DNA of 64,000 bases, from the NCBI RefSeq assembly GCF_019084075.1, contig NZ_JAHREN010000001.1:2453501-2517500 (forward strand), read 5' to 3'. Positions within the stretch are counted from its first letter, which is position 1; each line of letters starts with the position of its first letter. Below are positions 52,953 to 61,605 of this stretch, piece by piece. The notes under the pieces are model-generated. The model ran no database searches, had not been told where the DNA came from, and was given only the letters and a program-made list of their open reading frames with translations. The position numbers and the translations under genes were made by a program. The DNA comes from Siccirubricoccus sp. G192. GTDB lineage: Bacteria > Pseudomonadota > Alphaproteobacteria > Acetobacterales > Acetobacteraceae.

Positions 52953-53855
52953 ATGCCGACCATCGAACCCACGGGGCAGATCCTGGGCGCCACCGTGCGC
53001 GGCCTCGACCTGGCGCAACCGCTCTCGGATGCCGATTTCGCCGTGCTGCTGCGCGCGCTCGGCGAACATGGCGTGCTGCGCATCCCGGAGCAGCGGATCG
53101 AGGCGCGGCATCTCCGCGACTTCTCGCGGCGCTTCGGCCCGATTCAGACCGGCATCGGCGGCAAATTCCACCACAAGGAGGTGCCCGAGGTCGGCATCCT
53201 TTCCAATGTGGTCGAGAATGGCGAGCCGATCGGGCTGGCCGATGCCGGGCAGGATTGGCATACCGACATGTCCTATACGGACACCAAAGGCTTCGTGAAC
53301 GTGCTCTATGCGGTGAAGGTGCCGCAGCGGGACGGCAAGCCCTTGGGCGACACGCTGTTTGCCAATATGCACGCCGCCTATGCCGACCTGCCGCAGGAGG
53401 TGAAGACGCGGCTGGCCGGGATGACCGCCACCCACGACTTCAACAAATTCTGGGAGGAGATGCGCCGCCGCCCCGGCAGCGCCCGCGCCCCGCTCACGCC
53501 GGAACAGCGTGCCAAGCGGCCGCCGGCGGTGCATCCGGTCTTCATGACCCACCCGATCACCGGCCGCACCGTGCTCTACTGCAACCCCGGCTATGCCGAA
53601 CGGATCAACGAGCTGGACGAGGCCGAGAGCCAGCGCATGCTCGACTTCCTCTTCGCGCATCAATTGCAGCAGAAATACCTCTATGCGCATCACTGGGCGG
53701 TCGGCGACCTGCTGATCTGGGATCATATCGGCACCCTGCACAACGCCATCCCCGATTATGGCCCGGAGGAGCACCGGCTGATGCTGCGCTGCCAGGTGAT
53801 GGCGGAGAAGGTCTTCGACCCCGCCTTCCAGCGGCAATGGCTGCGCGCGGCCTGA
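52953..53855 (+). CDS. TauD/TfdA family Fe(II)/2-oxoglutarate-dependent dioxygenase
   Basis: The 300-residue enzyme has the HxD iron motif in DWHTDMSYTD, the distal His in LHNAIPDYGPEEHRLMLRCQ and the 2-oxoglutarate-binding Arg in the same block. Family members hydroxylate taurine, aryloxyalkanoates or similar acids using O2 and 2-oxoglutarate. It is the first gene of a run with FAH hydrolase, binding proteins and a CoA transferase, suggesting catabolism of an organic acid. Confidence 0.9.
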   Translation: MPTIEPTGQILGATVRGLDLAQPLSDADFAVLLRALGEHGVLRIPEQRIEARHLRDFSRRFGPIQTGIGGKFHHKEVPEVGILSNVVENGEPIGLADAGQDWHTDMSYTDTKGFVNVLYAVKVPQRDGKPLGDTLFANMHAAYADLPQEVKTRLAGMTATHDFNKFWEEMRRRPGSARAPLTPEQRAKRPPAVHPVFMTHPITGRTVLYCNPGYAERINELDEAESQRMLDFLFAHQLQQKYLYAHHWAVGDLLIWDHIGTLHNAIPDYGPEEHRLMLRCQVMAEKVFDPAFQRQWLRAA

Positions 53856-53868
53856 GGGGGAGGCAGGG

Positions 53869-54723
53869 ATGCGCATCGTCAGCTTCGCCACCGCCGCCGG
53901 GCCGTCCTTCGGCCTGGTCTCGGGCGAGGGGATCATCGATCTCGGCCGCCGCCTCGGCGCGCGCTTCAGCGGCGTCAAGGCCGTGCTGGAGGCCGGCGCG
54001 CTGGACCAGCTCGCGGCGCATGCCGGCGCCGCGCCGGACCTCGCGCTGTCGGAGGTCAGCTTCCTGCCGGCGGTGCCGCAGGACCGCAAGGTGCTGGCGG
54101 TCGGGCTGAACTACCGCGCGCATGTGGCGGAATCCGCGGGCCGCGAGGTGCCGGAGAATCCGCGCATCTTCGCCCGCCTGGCCGATACCATCATCGGCCA
54201 TGGCCAGCCGATGTGGCGGCCGCGCAACTCCACCCACTTCGACTATGAGGGCGAACTCGCCGTGGTCATCGGCAAGCCCGGCCGGCACATCCCCGCAGCG
54301 CGGGCGCTGGAGCACGTCGCCGCCTATACCTGCTTCAACGATGGCAGCGTCCGCGACTTCCAGAAGCATTCCGTGACGGCGGGGAAGAACTTCCCGCATA
54401 CCGGCCCGCTCGGCCCCTGGCTGGTCACGGCGGACGAGATCCCGGACCCGGCCGCCCTCACCCTGGTGACGCGGCTGAACGGCCGCGAGATGCAGCGCAC
54501 CGGCACGGGCGACATGATCCTCTCGGTGCCGGAGCTGATCGCCTATATCTCCGCCTTCACGCCGCTCTCGCCCGGCGACGTCATCGCCACCGGCACGCCG
54601 GAGGGCGTGGCGCATGCCCGCAAGCCGCCGCCCTGGATGGTGCCCGGCGATGTGGTGGAGGTGGAGATCTCAGGCATCGGCATCCTGCGCAACCCGGTGG
54701 TGGCCGAGGAAGACGCAGCGTGA
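53869..54723 (+). CDS. fumarylacetoacetate hydrolase family protein
   Basis: The 284-residue protein has the FAH fold motifs KVLAVGLNYRAHVAESAG, the metal site HFDYEGELAVVIGKPGRHIP, YTCFNDGSVRDFQ, GPLGPWLVTADEIPDPAALT and SPGDVIATGTPEGVAHARKP. It is likely a C-C bond hydrolase or decarboxylase/isomerase acting on a 2-oxo acid. Its TGA overlaps the GTG of the next gene, so the genes are coupled. Confidence 0.92.
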   Translation: MRIVSFATAAGPSFGLVSGEGIIDLGRRLGARFSGVKAVLEAGALDQLAAHAGAAPDLALSEVSFLPAVPQDRKVLAVGLNYRAHVAESAGREVPENPRIFARLADTIIGHGQPMWRPRNSTHFDYEGELAVVIGKPGRHIPAARALEHVAAYTCFNDGSVRDFQKHSVTAGKNFPHTGPLGPWLVTADEIPDPAALTLVTRLNGREMQRTGTGDMILSVPELIAYISAFTPLSPGDVIATGTPEGVAHARKPPPWMVPGDVVEVEISGIGILRNPVVAEEDAA

Positions 54724-56288
54724 ATGCCATCGCCCGTGCTGCCCTGCTGGGCTGCGCCGCGCTGCTCGCCTGCGGCCCGGCGCGGGCGCAGAGCCTTTCC
54801 ATGGCGGTGGGGGCGCCGGTCACTTCCATCGACCCGCATTTCCACAATGTCGGGCCGAACAACACCGTCGCCTCCATCCTCTTCGACAGCCTGCTGCGGA
54901 TGGATGAGCGCTCGCGGATCGGGCCGGGCCTGGCGGAAAGCTGGAAGCCGGTGGAGGATGGCTGGGAGTTCAAGCTGCGCCCCGGCGTGCGCTTCCACAA
55001 TGGCGCCGAGCTCACCGCCGATGACGTGGCCTTCACCCTGGCGCGGCTGCCCGATGTGCCGAACAGCCCAGGCCTCTTCACCGCCTATACCAGGCAGATC
55101 CAGGCGGTGGAGATCATAGGTCCGCTGACCCTGCGGCTGCGCACCGCCGGCCCGGCGCCGCTGCTGCCGGCCGATGTCTCGCAGGTGGCGATCCTGAACC
55201 GCGCCACCCATGCCGGCGCGACCACCGAGGATTTCAACAGCGGCCGCGCCGCCATCGGCACCGGCCCCTATCGCCTGGTCTCCTGGCGCAGCGGCGAGCG
55301 GCTGGAGCTGGAGCGGAACGAGCAGCATTGGGGCCCGCGCCCGCATTGGCAGCGGGTGGACTACCGGCTCATCCTGAACGATGCCTCCCGCGTCGCCGCG
55401 TTGCTGGCCGGCGATGTGGAGTTCATCGACCAGGTGCCGACCGGCGACATCGCCCGCCTGCGCCGCGACCAGCGCCTCAAGCTGACGGAAGCCGCCAGCC
55501 TGCGCCTGGTCTACCTCGCCTTCGACCATCTGCGCGACACGGCCACGCCCTTCGCCACCGACAACGACGGCAAGCCGCTGGCGCGGAACCCGCTGAAGGA
55601 TCGCCGCGTGCGCCAGGCCCTGTCGCTGGCGATCGACCGCAAGGCGATCGTGGAGCGGGTGATGGAGGGGGTGGCGATCCCGACCGGCCAATTCATGCCG
55701 CCCGGCGCCTTCGGCTACAACCCGGATATCCCGGTGCCCGCCGTGGATCTGGAATCGGCGCGGCGGCTGCTGGCCGAGGCCGGCTTCCCGCAGGGCTTCC
55801 GTGTGACGCTGCACGGGCCGAACGACCGCTACCTGAACGATTCCCGCATCATCCAGGCGGTGGCGCAGATGTGGAGCCGCGCCGGGGTGCGCACCGCGGT
55901 GGAGGCGGCGCCCTATGCGCCCTTCATCAGCCGCGCGAGCCGGCAGGAATTCTCGGCCTTCCTGGTCTCCTGGGGCAGTTCCACCGGGGAGCCGCTGACC
56001 GGGCTGCGCGCCACCATGGGCAGCTATGATCGGAGCCGCAGCCTCGGCGCCGTCAACCGCAGCCGCTACTCCAACCCGGCCTATGACGAGGTGCTGCAAC
56101 AGGCCTCCGTCACCATCGAGGATGCGGCGCGGGACCGCCTGCTGCAACAGGCGACGCAGTTGGTGATGGAGGATGCCGCGATCCTGCCGCTGCATTTCCA
56201 GGTCAATGTCTGGGCCATGCGGCGCGGCCTCCGCCATGCCGGAAGGGTGGATGAGCGGACCCGGCCGCAGGATATTTCGCTGGAATAG
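54720..56288 (+). CDS. ABC transporter substrate-binding protein, peptide/nickel/opine (family 5)
   Basis: The 522-residue secreted protein has a signal peptide ending ACGPARAQ and family 5 motifs: SILFDSLLRMDERSRIGPGL followed by AESWKPVEDGWEFKLRPGVR, FHNGAELTADDVAFTLAR, GTGPYRLVSWRSGERLELER, and RVRQALSLAIDRKAIVERVM. It would deliver peptides or other small solutes to an ABC permease not encoded in the window. The GTG at 54720 overlaps the FAH stop. Confidence 0.9.
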   Translation: MNAIARAALLGCAALLACGPARAQSLSMAVGAPVTSIDPHFHNVGPNNTVASILFDSLLRMDERSRIGPGLAESWKPVEDGWEFKLRPGVRFHNGAELTADDVAFTLARLPDVPNSPGLFTAYTRQIQAVEIIGPLTLRLRTAGPAPLLPADVSQVAILNRATHAGATTEDFNSGRAAIGTGPYRLVSWRSGERLELERNEQHWGPRPHWQRVDYRLILNDASRVAALLAGDVEFIDQVPTGDIARLRRDQRLKLTEAASLRLVYLAFDHLRDTATPFATDNDGKPLARNPLKDRRVRQALSLAIDRKAIVERVMEGVAIPTGQFMPPGAFGYNPDIPVPAVDLESARRLLAEAGFPQGFRVTLHGPNDRYLNDSRIIQAVAQMWSRAGVRTAVEAAPYAPFISRASRQEFSAFLVSWGSSTGEPLTGLRATMGSYDRSRSLGAVNRSRYSNPAYDEVLQQASVTIEDAARDRLLQQATQLVMEDAAILPLHFQVNVWAMRRGLRHAGRVDERTRPQDISLE

Positions 56289-56353
56289 TGCCCGGCGCCG
56301 CCGGGGGCCTGACAGCCGCGCCGCCAGCGTCCAGAATGGCGGCGGAGGATCGC

Positions 56354-57365
56354 ATGACCACATCTTTGATCGGCCGCCGCCCCCTGCTCGCGGCGCTCGC
56401 CGCGCCGGCCCTGGCCGCGCCGCGCCTGCTGCGGGCCCAGGGCGGCACCGGGGGCGGCACCGGTTCCGGCTGGCCCAACCGCCCTGTCCGCATCGTCGTG
56501 CCCTTTCCGCCCGGCGGCTCCAATGATGTCGTGGCCCGGCCGCTGGCGGAGCGGTTGCAGGCGCGGCTCGGCCAGCCCTTCGTGATCGAGAACCGGCCGG
56601 GCGCCGGTGGCGCCATCGGCGCGGGGCAGGTGGCGCAGGCGCCGGCGGATGGTTACACGCTGATGGTCACCTCCTCCTCCTTCGCCACCACCTCGGTGCT
56701 GCAGAAGACCCCCCTGGGACCCGGAGGGCAGTTTCGACGCGGTGGCCCTGCTGGCCCGCGCGCCCTTCTTCATCCTGGCCAATCCGAATTTCGCGCCGCG
56801 CACCGTGCCGGAGATGGTGGCGCTGGCCCGTGCCAAGCCAGGCAGCATCGATTACGGCACCTCCGGCGCCGGCGGCATCAACCACTTCATCACCGAGTAT
56901 TTCTGCCTGCGCGCCGGCATCCGGATGAACCACATCCCCTATCGCGGCACCGCGCCGGCGGTGACGGACCTGATCGCCGGGCATATCCAGGTGCTGATCA
57001 CGACGGTCGCCAGCGCCAATTCCGCCATCCGCGAGGGCCGGGTGCGGGTCATCGCCGCCACCGCGCCGGGCGGCGGCCTGCCCGAGGGTGTCGCCCCGGT
57101 GCCGACGGTGAAGGAGCAGGGGGTGGATTACGAGGTGGCGATCTGGTGGGGCCTGCTGGCGCCGCGCGGCCTGCCGCCGGAACTCCGCGCCGCGGTGCAT
57201 GGCGCGGTCAATACCGCGCTCGCCGACCCCGCCATCCAGCGCATCTACGATGCCGAGGGCGCCCGCCCCAGCCCGGTGGGGCCCGAGGAATTCCCCGCCG
57301 TGCTGCATGCCGACCTGGCCCGCTGGCGGGAAGTGGCGCGGGCCGCAAATATCCGCGCCGAATGA
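56354..57365 (+). CDS. Bug/TctC family periplasmic solute-binding protein, frameshifted
   Basis: The protein has a signal peptide (LIGRRPLLAALAAPALAAPR) and motifs WPNRPVRIVVPFPPGGSNDV, QPFVIENRPGAGGAIGAGQV, then in the next frame IDYGTSGAGGINHFITEYFC and NHIPYRGTAPAVTDLIAGHI. The break is a six-base C run (56709-56714). One C fewer reads LQKTPWDPEGSFDAVALLAR. The corrected length is 336 residues. Its stop overlaps the ATG of the CoA transferase gene. Confidence 0.87.
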
Positions 57366-58627
57366 CCATGCCAGCGAACGCGCCCGCACCGCACCGCAAG
57401 GGCTTCGACCCCGCCGCCACCGGCGCCCTGCGGGGCCTCCGCGTGGTGGACCTGTCGCGCCTCGTCGCCGGCAACATGCTGACCAAGGTGCTGGCCGACC
57501 ATGGCGCCGAGGTCGTCAAGGTGGAGCCGCCGGAGGGCGACACGCTGCGCGCCTGGCGTATCCGCGGCGTCTCCACCACCTGGAAGACGCTCAGCCGCAA
57601 CAAGCACAGCATCTGCCTCGACCTCCGCAGCGCCGAGGGCATCGCCGTGGTCAGGGCCCTGGCGCGGGACGGGGCGATGCTGGTGGAAAGCTTCCGCCCC
57701 GGCGTGCTGGAACTGATGGGCCTCGACCCCGCCCTGCTGCTGGAGGCCAATCCGCGGCTGGTGATCGTGCGCGTCAGCGGCTGGGGCCAGGACGGGCCGT
57801 ACCGGCACAAGCCCGGCTTCGGCACGCTGGTCGAGGGCTATTCCGGCTTCGCCGCGCAGAACGGCTTCGCCGACCGGGAGCCGGTGCTGCCGCCGATGTA
57901 CATGGCGGATGGCTATGCCGGGCTCTACGGCGCCGCCACCGCCATGATCGCGCTGCGCCATGCCGAGGCGACCGGGCAGGGCCAGGTGATCGACCTCTCG
58001 CTCTTCGACCCGATCTTCACCATGCTGGAACCGCAGATGGCGAATTGGCGGCTCACCGGGCAGGTGAAGCCGCGCACCGGCAGCCGCAGCACCAATGCGG
58101 CGCCGCGCAACGCCTACCGCACCAGCGATGGCGGCTGGGTCTGCCTCTCCGCCTCGACCCAGGGCATGACCGAGAAGCTGTTCATCGCCATGGACCGGCC
58201 GGACATGATCACGGACCCGCGCTTCCGCAGCAATGCGGACCGGGTGCGGCACGGCATCGAGCTCGACCGCATCGTCGCCGAGTTCATCGCCGCGCGCAGC
58301 CTGGAGGAGACGCTGGCGCATTTCGACCGGGCCGGCGTCACCATCGGCCCGATCATGGATGCCGAGCGGCTGGAGCATGACCGCTACGTGATCGAGCGCG
58401 AGGCGGTGATCGAGGTGCCGGATGCCGAGATGCCGGGCGGCTGGCTGCCCATGCATGGCCAGGTGCCGCGGCTCTCCGGCACGCCCGGCATCCTGGCCCG
58501 CCCGGCGCCGCGCCTCGGCGAGCACAATGGCGCCATCCTTGGGCCCGTGCTGGGGGAGGCGGAGCTGGCCCGGCTGCGCGCCGCCGGCGTGGTGCGCGAC
58601 CCGGCAACGGAACCGGCGGCGCCCTGA
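57362..58627 (+). CDS. CaiB/BaiF family CoA transferase
   Basis: The 421-residue class III CoA transferase has GLRVVDLSRLVAGNMLTKVL, ADHGAEVVKVEPPEGDTLRA, RNKHSICLDLRS and MYMADGYAGLYGAATAMIAL with the expected catalytic Asp. It exchanges CoA between acyl-CoA and a free carboxylic acid. It overlaps the Bug receptor gene and ends the tauD-FAH-SBP-Bug-CoA transferase run, fitting activation of an imported acid. The long open frame upstream to 56288 belongs partly to the frameshifted receptor. Confidence 0.9.
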   Translation: MTMPANAPAPHRKGFDPAATGALRGLRVVDLSRLVAGNMLTKVLADHGAEVVKVEPPEGDTLRAWRIRGVSTTWKTLSRNKHSICLDLRSAEGIAVVRALARDGAMLVESFRPGVLELMGLDPALLLEANPRLVIVRVSGWGQDGPYRHKPGFGTLVEGYSGFAAQNGFADREPVLPPMYMADGYAGLYGAATAMIALRHAEATGQGQVIDLSLFDPIFTMLEPQMANWRLTGQVKPRTGSRSTNAAPRNAYRTSDGGWVCLSASTQGMTEKLFIAMDRPDMITDPRFRSNADRVRHGIELDRIVAEFIAARSLEETLAHFDRAGVTIGPIMDAERLEHDRYVIEREAVIEVPDAEMPGGWLPMHGQVPRLSGTPGILARPAPRLGEHNGAILGPVLGEAELARLRAAGVVRDPATEPAAP

Positions 58628-58684
58628 CAGGCTTATCGCCGCATCCGGGGCCGGAACACCGGCGGCCGGGGCAGGAGATCGGCC

Positions 58685-59551
58685 ATGCGGCTGGGCGGCG
58701 AGCGCGAAAGTGGCAATATCGAGGACCGCCGCGGCGGCGGGGTGCCGATCGGCGTCGCCGGCGGCGGCATCGGCACCATCGTGCTGGTGGTGCTGGCGCT
58801 GCTCTTCGGCGTCGATCCGCGCGTGGTGCTGCAGGGCGGCGACGACACCGGGCAGATGCAGGCCCCGACCGCCCGCTACGATGCGCCGCCACCGGCGGGC
58901 CAGCAGGACGGGATGCGGCGCTTCGTCGCCCAGGTGCTGGCGACCACCGAGGATGTCTGGGGCGCCGTCTTCCAGGCCAATGGCCGCCGCTACGTGCCGC
59001 CGCATCTGGTGCTGTTCAGCGGCGCCGTGCAATCGGCCTGCGGCACCGCGAGCACCGCGGTCGGGCCCTTCTACTGCCCGGGTGACCAGAAAGTGTATCT
59101 GGATCTCGGCTTCTTCCGCGACATGGAGCGCAAGCTGGGCGCCCCGGGCGATTTCGCGCAAGCCTATGTCATCGCGCATGAGGTCGGGCACCACGTGCAG
59201 ACCCAGCTTGGCATCACCCAGCGCGTGGAAGCCCTGCGCGCCCGCGCCGCCTCGCCGGCGGAGGGCGCCGCGCTTTCCGTGCGGGTTGAATTGCAGGCGG
59301 ACTGCTTCGCCGGCGTCTGGGCCAACCACGCCGACCAGGCGCGCAACATCCTGGAGCGCGGCGATATCGAGGAGGGCATGAACGCCGCCGCCGCGGTGGG
59401 CGACGACCGCCTGCAACGCCGCGCCCAGGGCTATGTCGTGCCGGAGAGCTTCACCCATGGCAGTTCCGCGCAGCGGGTGCGGTGGTTCCGCCGCGGGCTG
59501 GAAACCGGTGAGGTTCGCCAGTGCGACACCTTTGGCACGGACCGGTTGTAA
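58685..59551 (+). CDS. neutral zinc metallopeptidase (YpfJ family)
   Basis: The 288-residue membrane-anchored protein has an N-terminal hydrophilic start MRLGGERESGNIEDRRG, one membrane segment (GIGTIVLVVLALLFGV), and a metallopeptidase domain with VIAHEVGHHVQ (HExxH zinc motif) and the downstream ELQADCFAGVWANH. This matches the PF04228-type putative neutral zinc metallopeptidase. Substrate unknown. The frame is intact. Confidence 0.9.
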   Translation: MRLGGERESGNIEDRRGGGVPIGVAGGGIGTIVLVVLALLFGVDPRVVLQGGDDTGQMQAPTARYDAPPPAGQQDGMRRFVAQVLATTEDVWGAVFQANGRRYVPPHLVLFSGAVQSACGTASTAVGPFYCPGDQKVYLDLGFFRDMERKLGAPGDFAQAYVIAHEVGHHVQTQLGITQRVEALRARAASPAEGAALSVRVELQADCFAGVWANHADQARNILERGDIEEGMNAAAAVGDDRLQRRAQGYVVPESFTHGSSAQRVRWFRRGLETGEVRQCDTFGTDRL

Positions 59552-59631
59552 CGGAACGCTTCGGCTGACCGCCCGTTAAGGGAGCCTCTGGCGGGCAAGG
59601 CCCGCGACGGGAAATGTCACACGGGAGAAGA

Positions 59632-60090
59632 ATGATGCGATCGACGATCCTTCGCCTCGCTTTGCTGGGCGCAGCGGCTGCCCTGCCGGCCTATGCGCAG
59701 ACCTCGCCGGCCACGCCGGACCGCAACCCGCCCACCGCCGCGACCGAGAACAGCACCAGGCCCGGCATGACCGCGCCGGCACCCGGTGTCGCGCCCTCGG
59801 CCACCACGCCCTCGGCCGATCGCAGCGGCGCCACCACGCCGAACACGGGCACGGAGCGCAGCCAGCGCGCCGTCACCACCGATGACGGCACCCGCACCGC
59901 CAATGCGCCGGTGCCCGGCGCCAACAGCTTCACCGAAGGCCAGGCACGCAGCCGCATCGAGGCGGCGGGCTTCAGCGGCGTCGGCGAGCTGCGGAAGGAC
60001 GACCAGGGAATCTGGCGCGGCCAGGCGCAGCGCGGCGGCCAGTCGGTCGGCGTGGCGCTGGACTACCAGGGCAATGTCTCGACCCAGTGA
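59632..60090 (+). CDS. secreted protein with a Thr/Pro-rich linker and a PepSY-like tail
   Basis: The 152-residue product has a signal peptide (RLALLGAAAALPAYAQ), a long Thr/Pro/Ala-rich low-complexity region (residues about 25-100), and a C-terminal domain of about 55 residues (SFTEGQARSRIEAAGFSGVG, then GIWRGQAQRGG and VALDYQGNV) that resembles PepSY-like small domains. ATG at 59632 or 59635 follows CGGGAGAAG. No established function. The neighbouring stress-type protein suggests an envelope-stress context. Confidence 0.6.
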   Translation: MMRSTILRLALLGAAAALPAYAQTSPATPDRNPPTAATENSTRPGMTAPAPGVAPSATTPSADRSGATTPNTGTERSQRAVTTDDGTRTANAPVPGANSFTEGQARSRIEAAGFSGVGELRKDDQGIWRGQAQRGGQSVGVALDYQGNVSTQ

Positions 60091-60162
60091 CGGATAGGCC
60101 CGGCGGCCGTCCCCCGACCAGCGGCCGCCCCACCGTCCCCAGCACAATGGAGAATCCCCCCC

Positions 60163-61434
60163 ATGGCGACCCGTACCACCGCCCGCCTCTTCGACAGCTA
60201 TGCCGATGCCTCCGCCGCCGTGCGCGACCTGGAAGCGGCCGGCTTTTCCCATGACAATGTCAGCCTGATCGCCAATACCACCGGCAGCGATTCCGTCACC
60301 GGGGCAGCCGGCGACACCGTGGCGGACCGTGACGGCGAGACCAGCACGACCAGCGGCGCCGGCACGGGCGCCACGATCGGCGCTTTGGTCGGCGGCGGCG
60401 CCGGGTTGCTCGCCGGGATCGGCGCCTTGGCCATTCCGGGCCTCGGCCCCGTCGTCGCCGCCGGTTGGCTGGTGGCGACCCTGACCGGTGCCGGCGTCGG
60501 CGCGGCAGCGGGCGGCCTGCTGGGCGGCCTGACCGGGGCCGGCATCAGCGAGGAACATGCCCATGTCTATGCTGAGGGCGTCCGCCGCGGCGGCACCCTG
60601 GTGACGGTGCGCACCGACGAGAACCGCGTCGCCGAGGCCGAAGCCATCATGGCGCGGCACAATGCGGTGGATACCGAGGAGCGTGCCACCAGCTACCGCT
60701 CCGGCGGCTGGACCCGCTACGACGAGACCGCCGAGCCCTATTCCGGCATCGGCACCGCCGCCGGTGTTGGCACCACCACCGCCGCCGGCATGATGGGCAC
60801 GCGGACGACGCCCGGGACGCGGACCGACGCCGCCCTCGGCACCGGCGCGCCGGACGGCACGCCGGGCAATCCGCGGGGCACCATGGTGTCGCGCGGTGTC
60901 GACGAGGTGGCGGGCACGAATATCAGCGGCGCGCATCCGGAGAATGAGCGGCGCGGCAGCCTGAGCGGCGCGCCGGATGGCACGCCGGGCAACCCGCCCG
61001 GCACGAAGCTGTCGCGCGGCGTCGACGAGGTGGCGGGCACGAATATCAGCGGTGCGCATCCGGAGAATGAGCGGCGCAGCAGCCTGGGCGGCGCGCCGGA
61101 CGGCACGCCGGGCAACCCGCCCGGCACCATGGCGTCGCGCGGCGTCGATCAGGCGGCCGGCACCAATGTCAGCGGCGCCTATCCCGGCAATGACCGGCGC
61201 ACCGGTGCTGGCACGTCCACCAGCGCCCCGGACGGCACGCCGGGCAACCCGCCGGGCACGAAGCTGTCGCGTGGCGTGGACGAGGTCGCGGGCACCAATA
61301 TCAGCGGTGCGCATCCGGAGAACGAGGATGGCACGCGCCGGAACCCGCCCGGCACGGCGGCGGAGCGGGCCACGGACCGGGCGCTCGGCACCAATACGAG
61401 CGGCACGAACCCGACCCGGAACCCAAGCCGGTAG
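60163..61434 (+). CDS. general-stress (YflT-like) domain protein with Gly-zipper segment and C-terminal tandem repeats
   Basis: The 423-residue product has three parts. Residues 1-40 resemble the heat-induced stress/YflT start (ARLFDSYADASAAVRDLEAA, GFSHDNVSLIAN). Residues 66-127 form a Gly-rich hydrophobic zipper (GAGTGATIGALVGGGAGLLA, GVGAAAGGLLGGLTGAG), followed by GTLVTVRTDENRVAEAEAIM. From residue 228, about four 35-44-residue repeats start (G/S)APDGTPGNPPGT and contain SRGVDEVAGTNISGAHPEN, ending in a degenerate copy. The N-terminal part recurs in bacteria; the repeat tail looks lineage-specific. Function unknown. Confidence 0.7.
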   Translation: MATRTTARLFDSYADASAAVRDLEAAGFSHDNVSLIANTTGSDSVTGAAGDTVADRDGETSTTSGAGTGATIGALVGGGAGLLAGIGALAIPGLGPVVAAGWLVATLTGAGVGAAAGGLLGGLTGAGISEEHAHVYAEGVRRGGTLVTVRTDENRVAEAEAIMARHNAVDTEERATSYRSGGWTRYDETAEPYSGIGTAAGVGTTTAAGMMGTRTTPGTRTDAALGTGAPDGTPGNPRGTMVSRGVDEVAGTNISGAHPENERRGSLSGAPDGTPGNPPGTKLSRGVDEVAGTNISGAHPENERRSSLGGAPDGTPGNPPGTMASRGVDQAAGTNVSGAYPGNDRRTGAGTSTSAPDGTPGNPPGTKLSRGVDEVAGTNISGAHPENEDGTRRNPPGTAAERATDRALGTNTSGTNPTRNPSR

Positions 61435-61502
61435 AAATCGGCCAGGACGAGAGGCGGCCGGCGGAGCGATCCGCCGGCCGTGTCGCGACCGGCACCCAAT
61501 CC

Positions 61503-61605
61503 GGCGCGCGCGAGCAACCCGCGGGCTCGCACCCTTTCAGGCGCGCGAGCAACCTGCGGGCTCGCACCCTATCCAGCGCGCGCGAGCAACCTGCGGGCTC
61601 GCGCG
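61503..61605. repeat. three tandem palindromic units at the end of the citE-like gene
   Basis: Three units of about 35 bases (61503-61538, 61540-61574, 61576-61605) share GCGCGAGCAACCTGCGGGCT followed by CGC. GCGAGC pairs with GCTCGC in each. The third unit is inside the citE-like coding sequence and encodes its last residues; the other two lie downstream of the stop. Unit edits suggest recent duplication. Confidence 0.75.

Noticed and set aside
57245..59458. 737-residue minus-strand open frame over the CoA transferase and metallopeptidase genes
   Set aside because: It lies opposite two genes with strong motifs and has a His/Arg/Gly-rich shadow composition.
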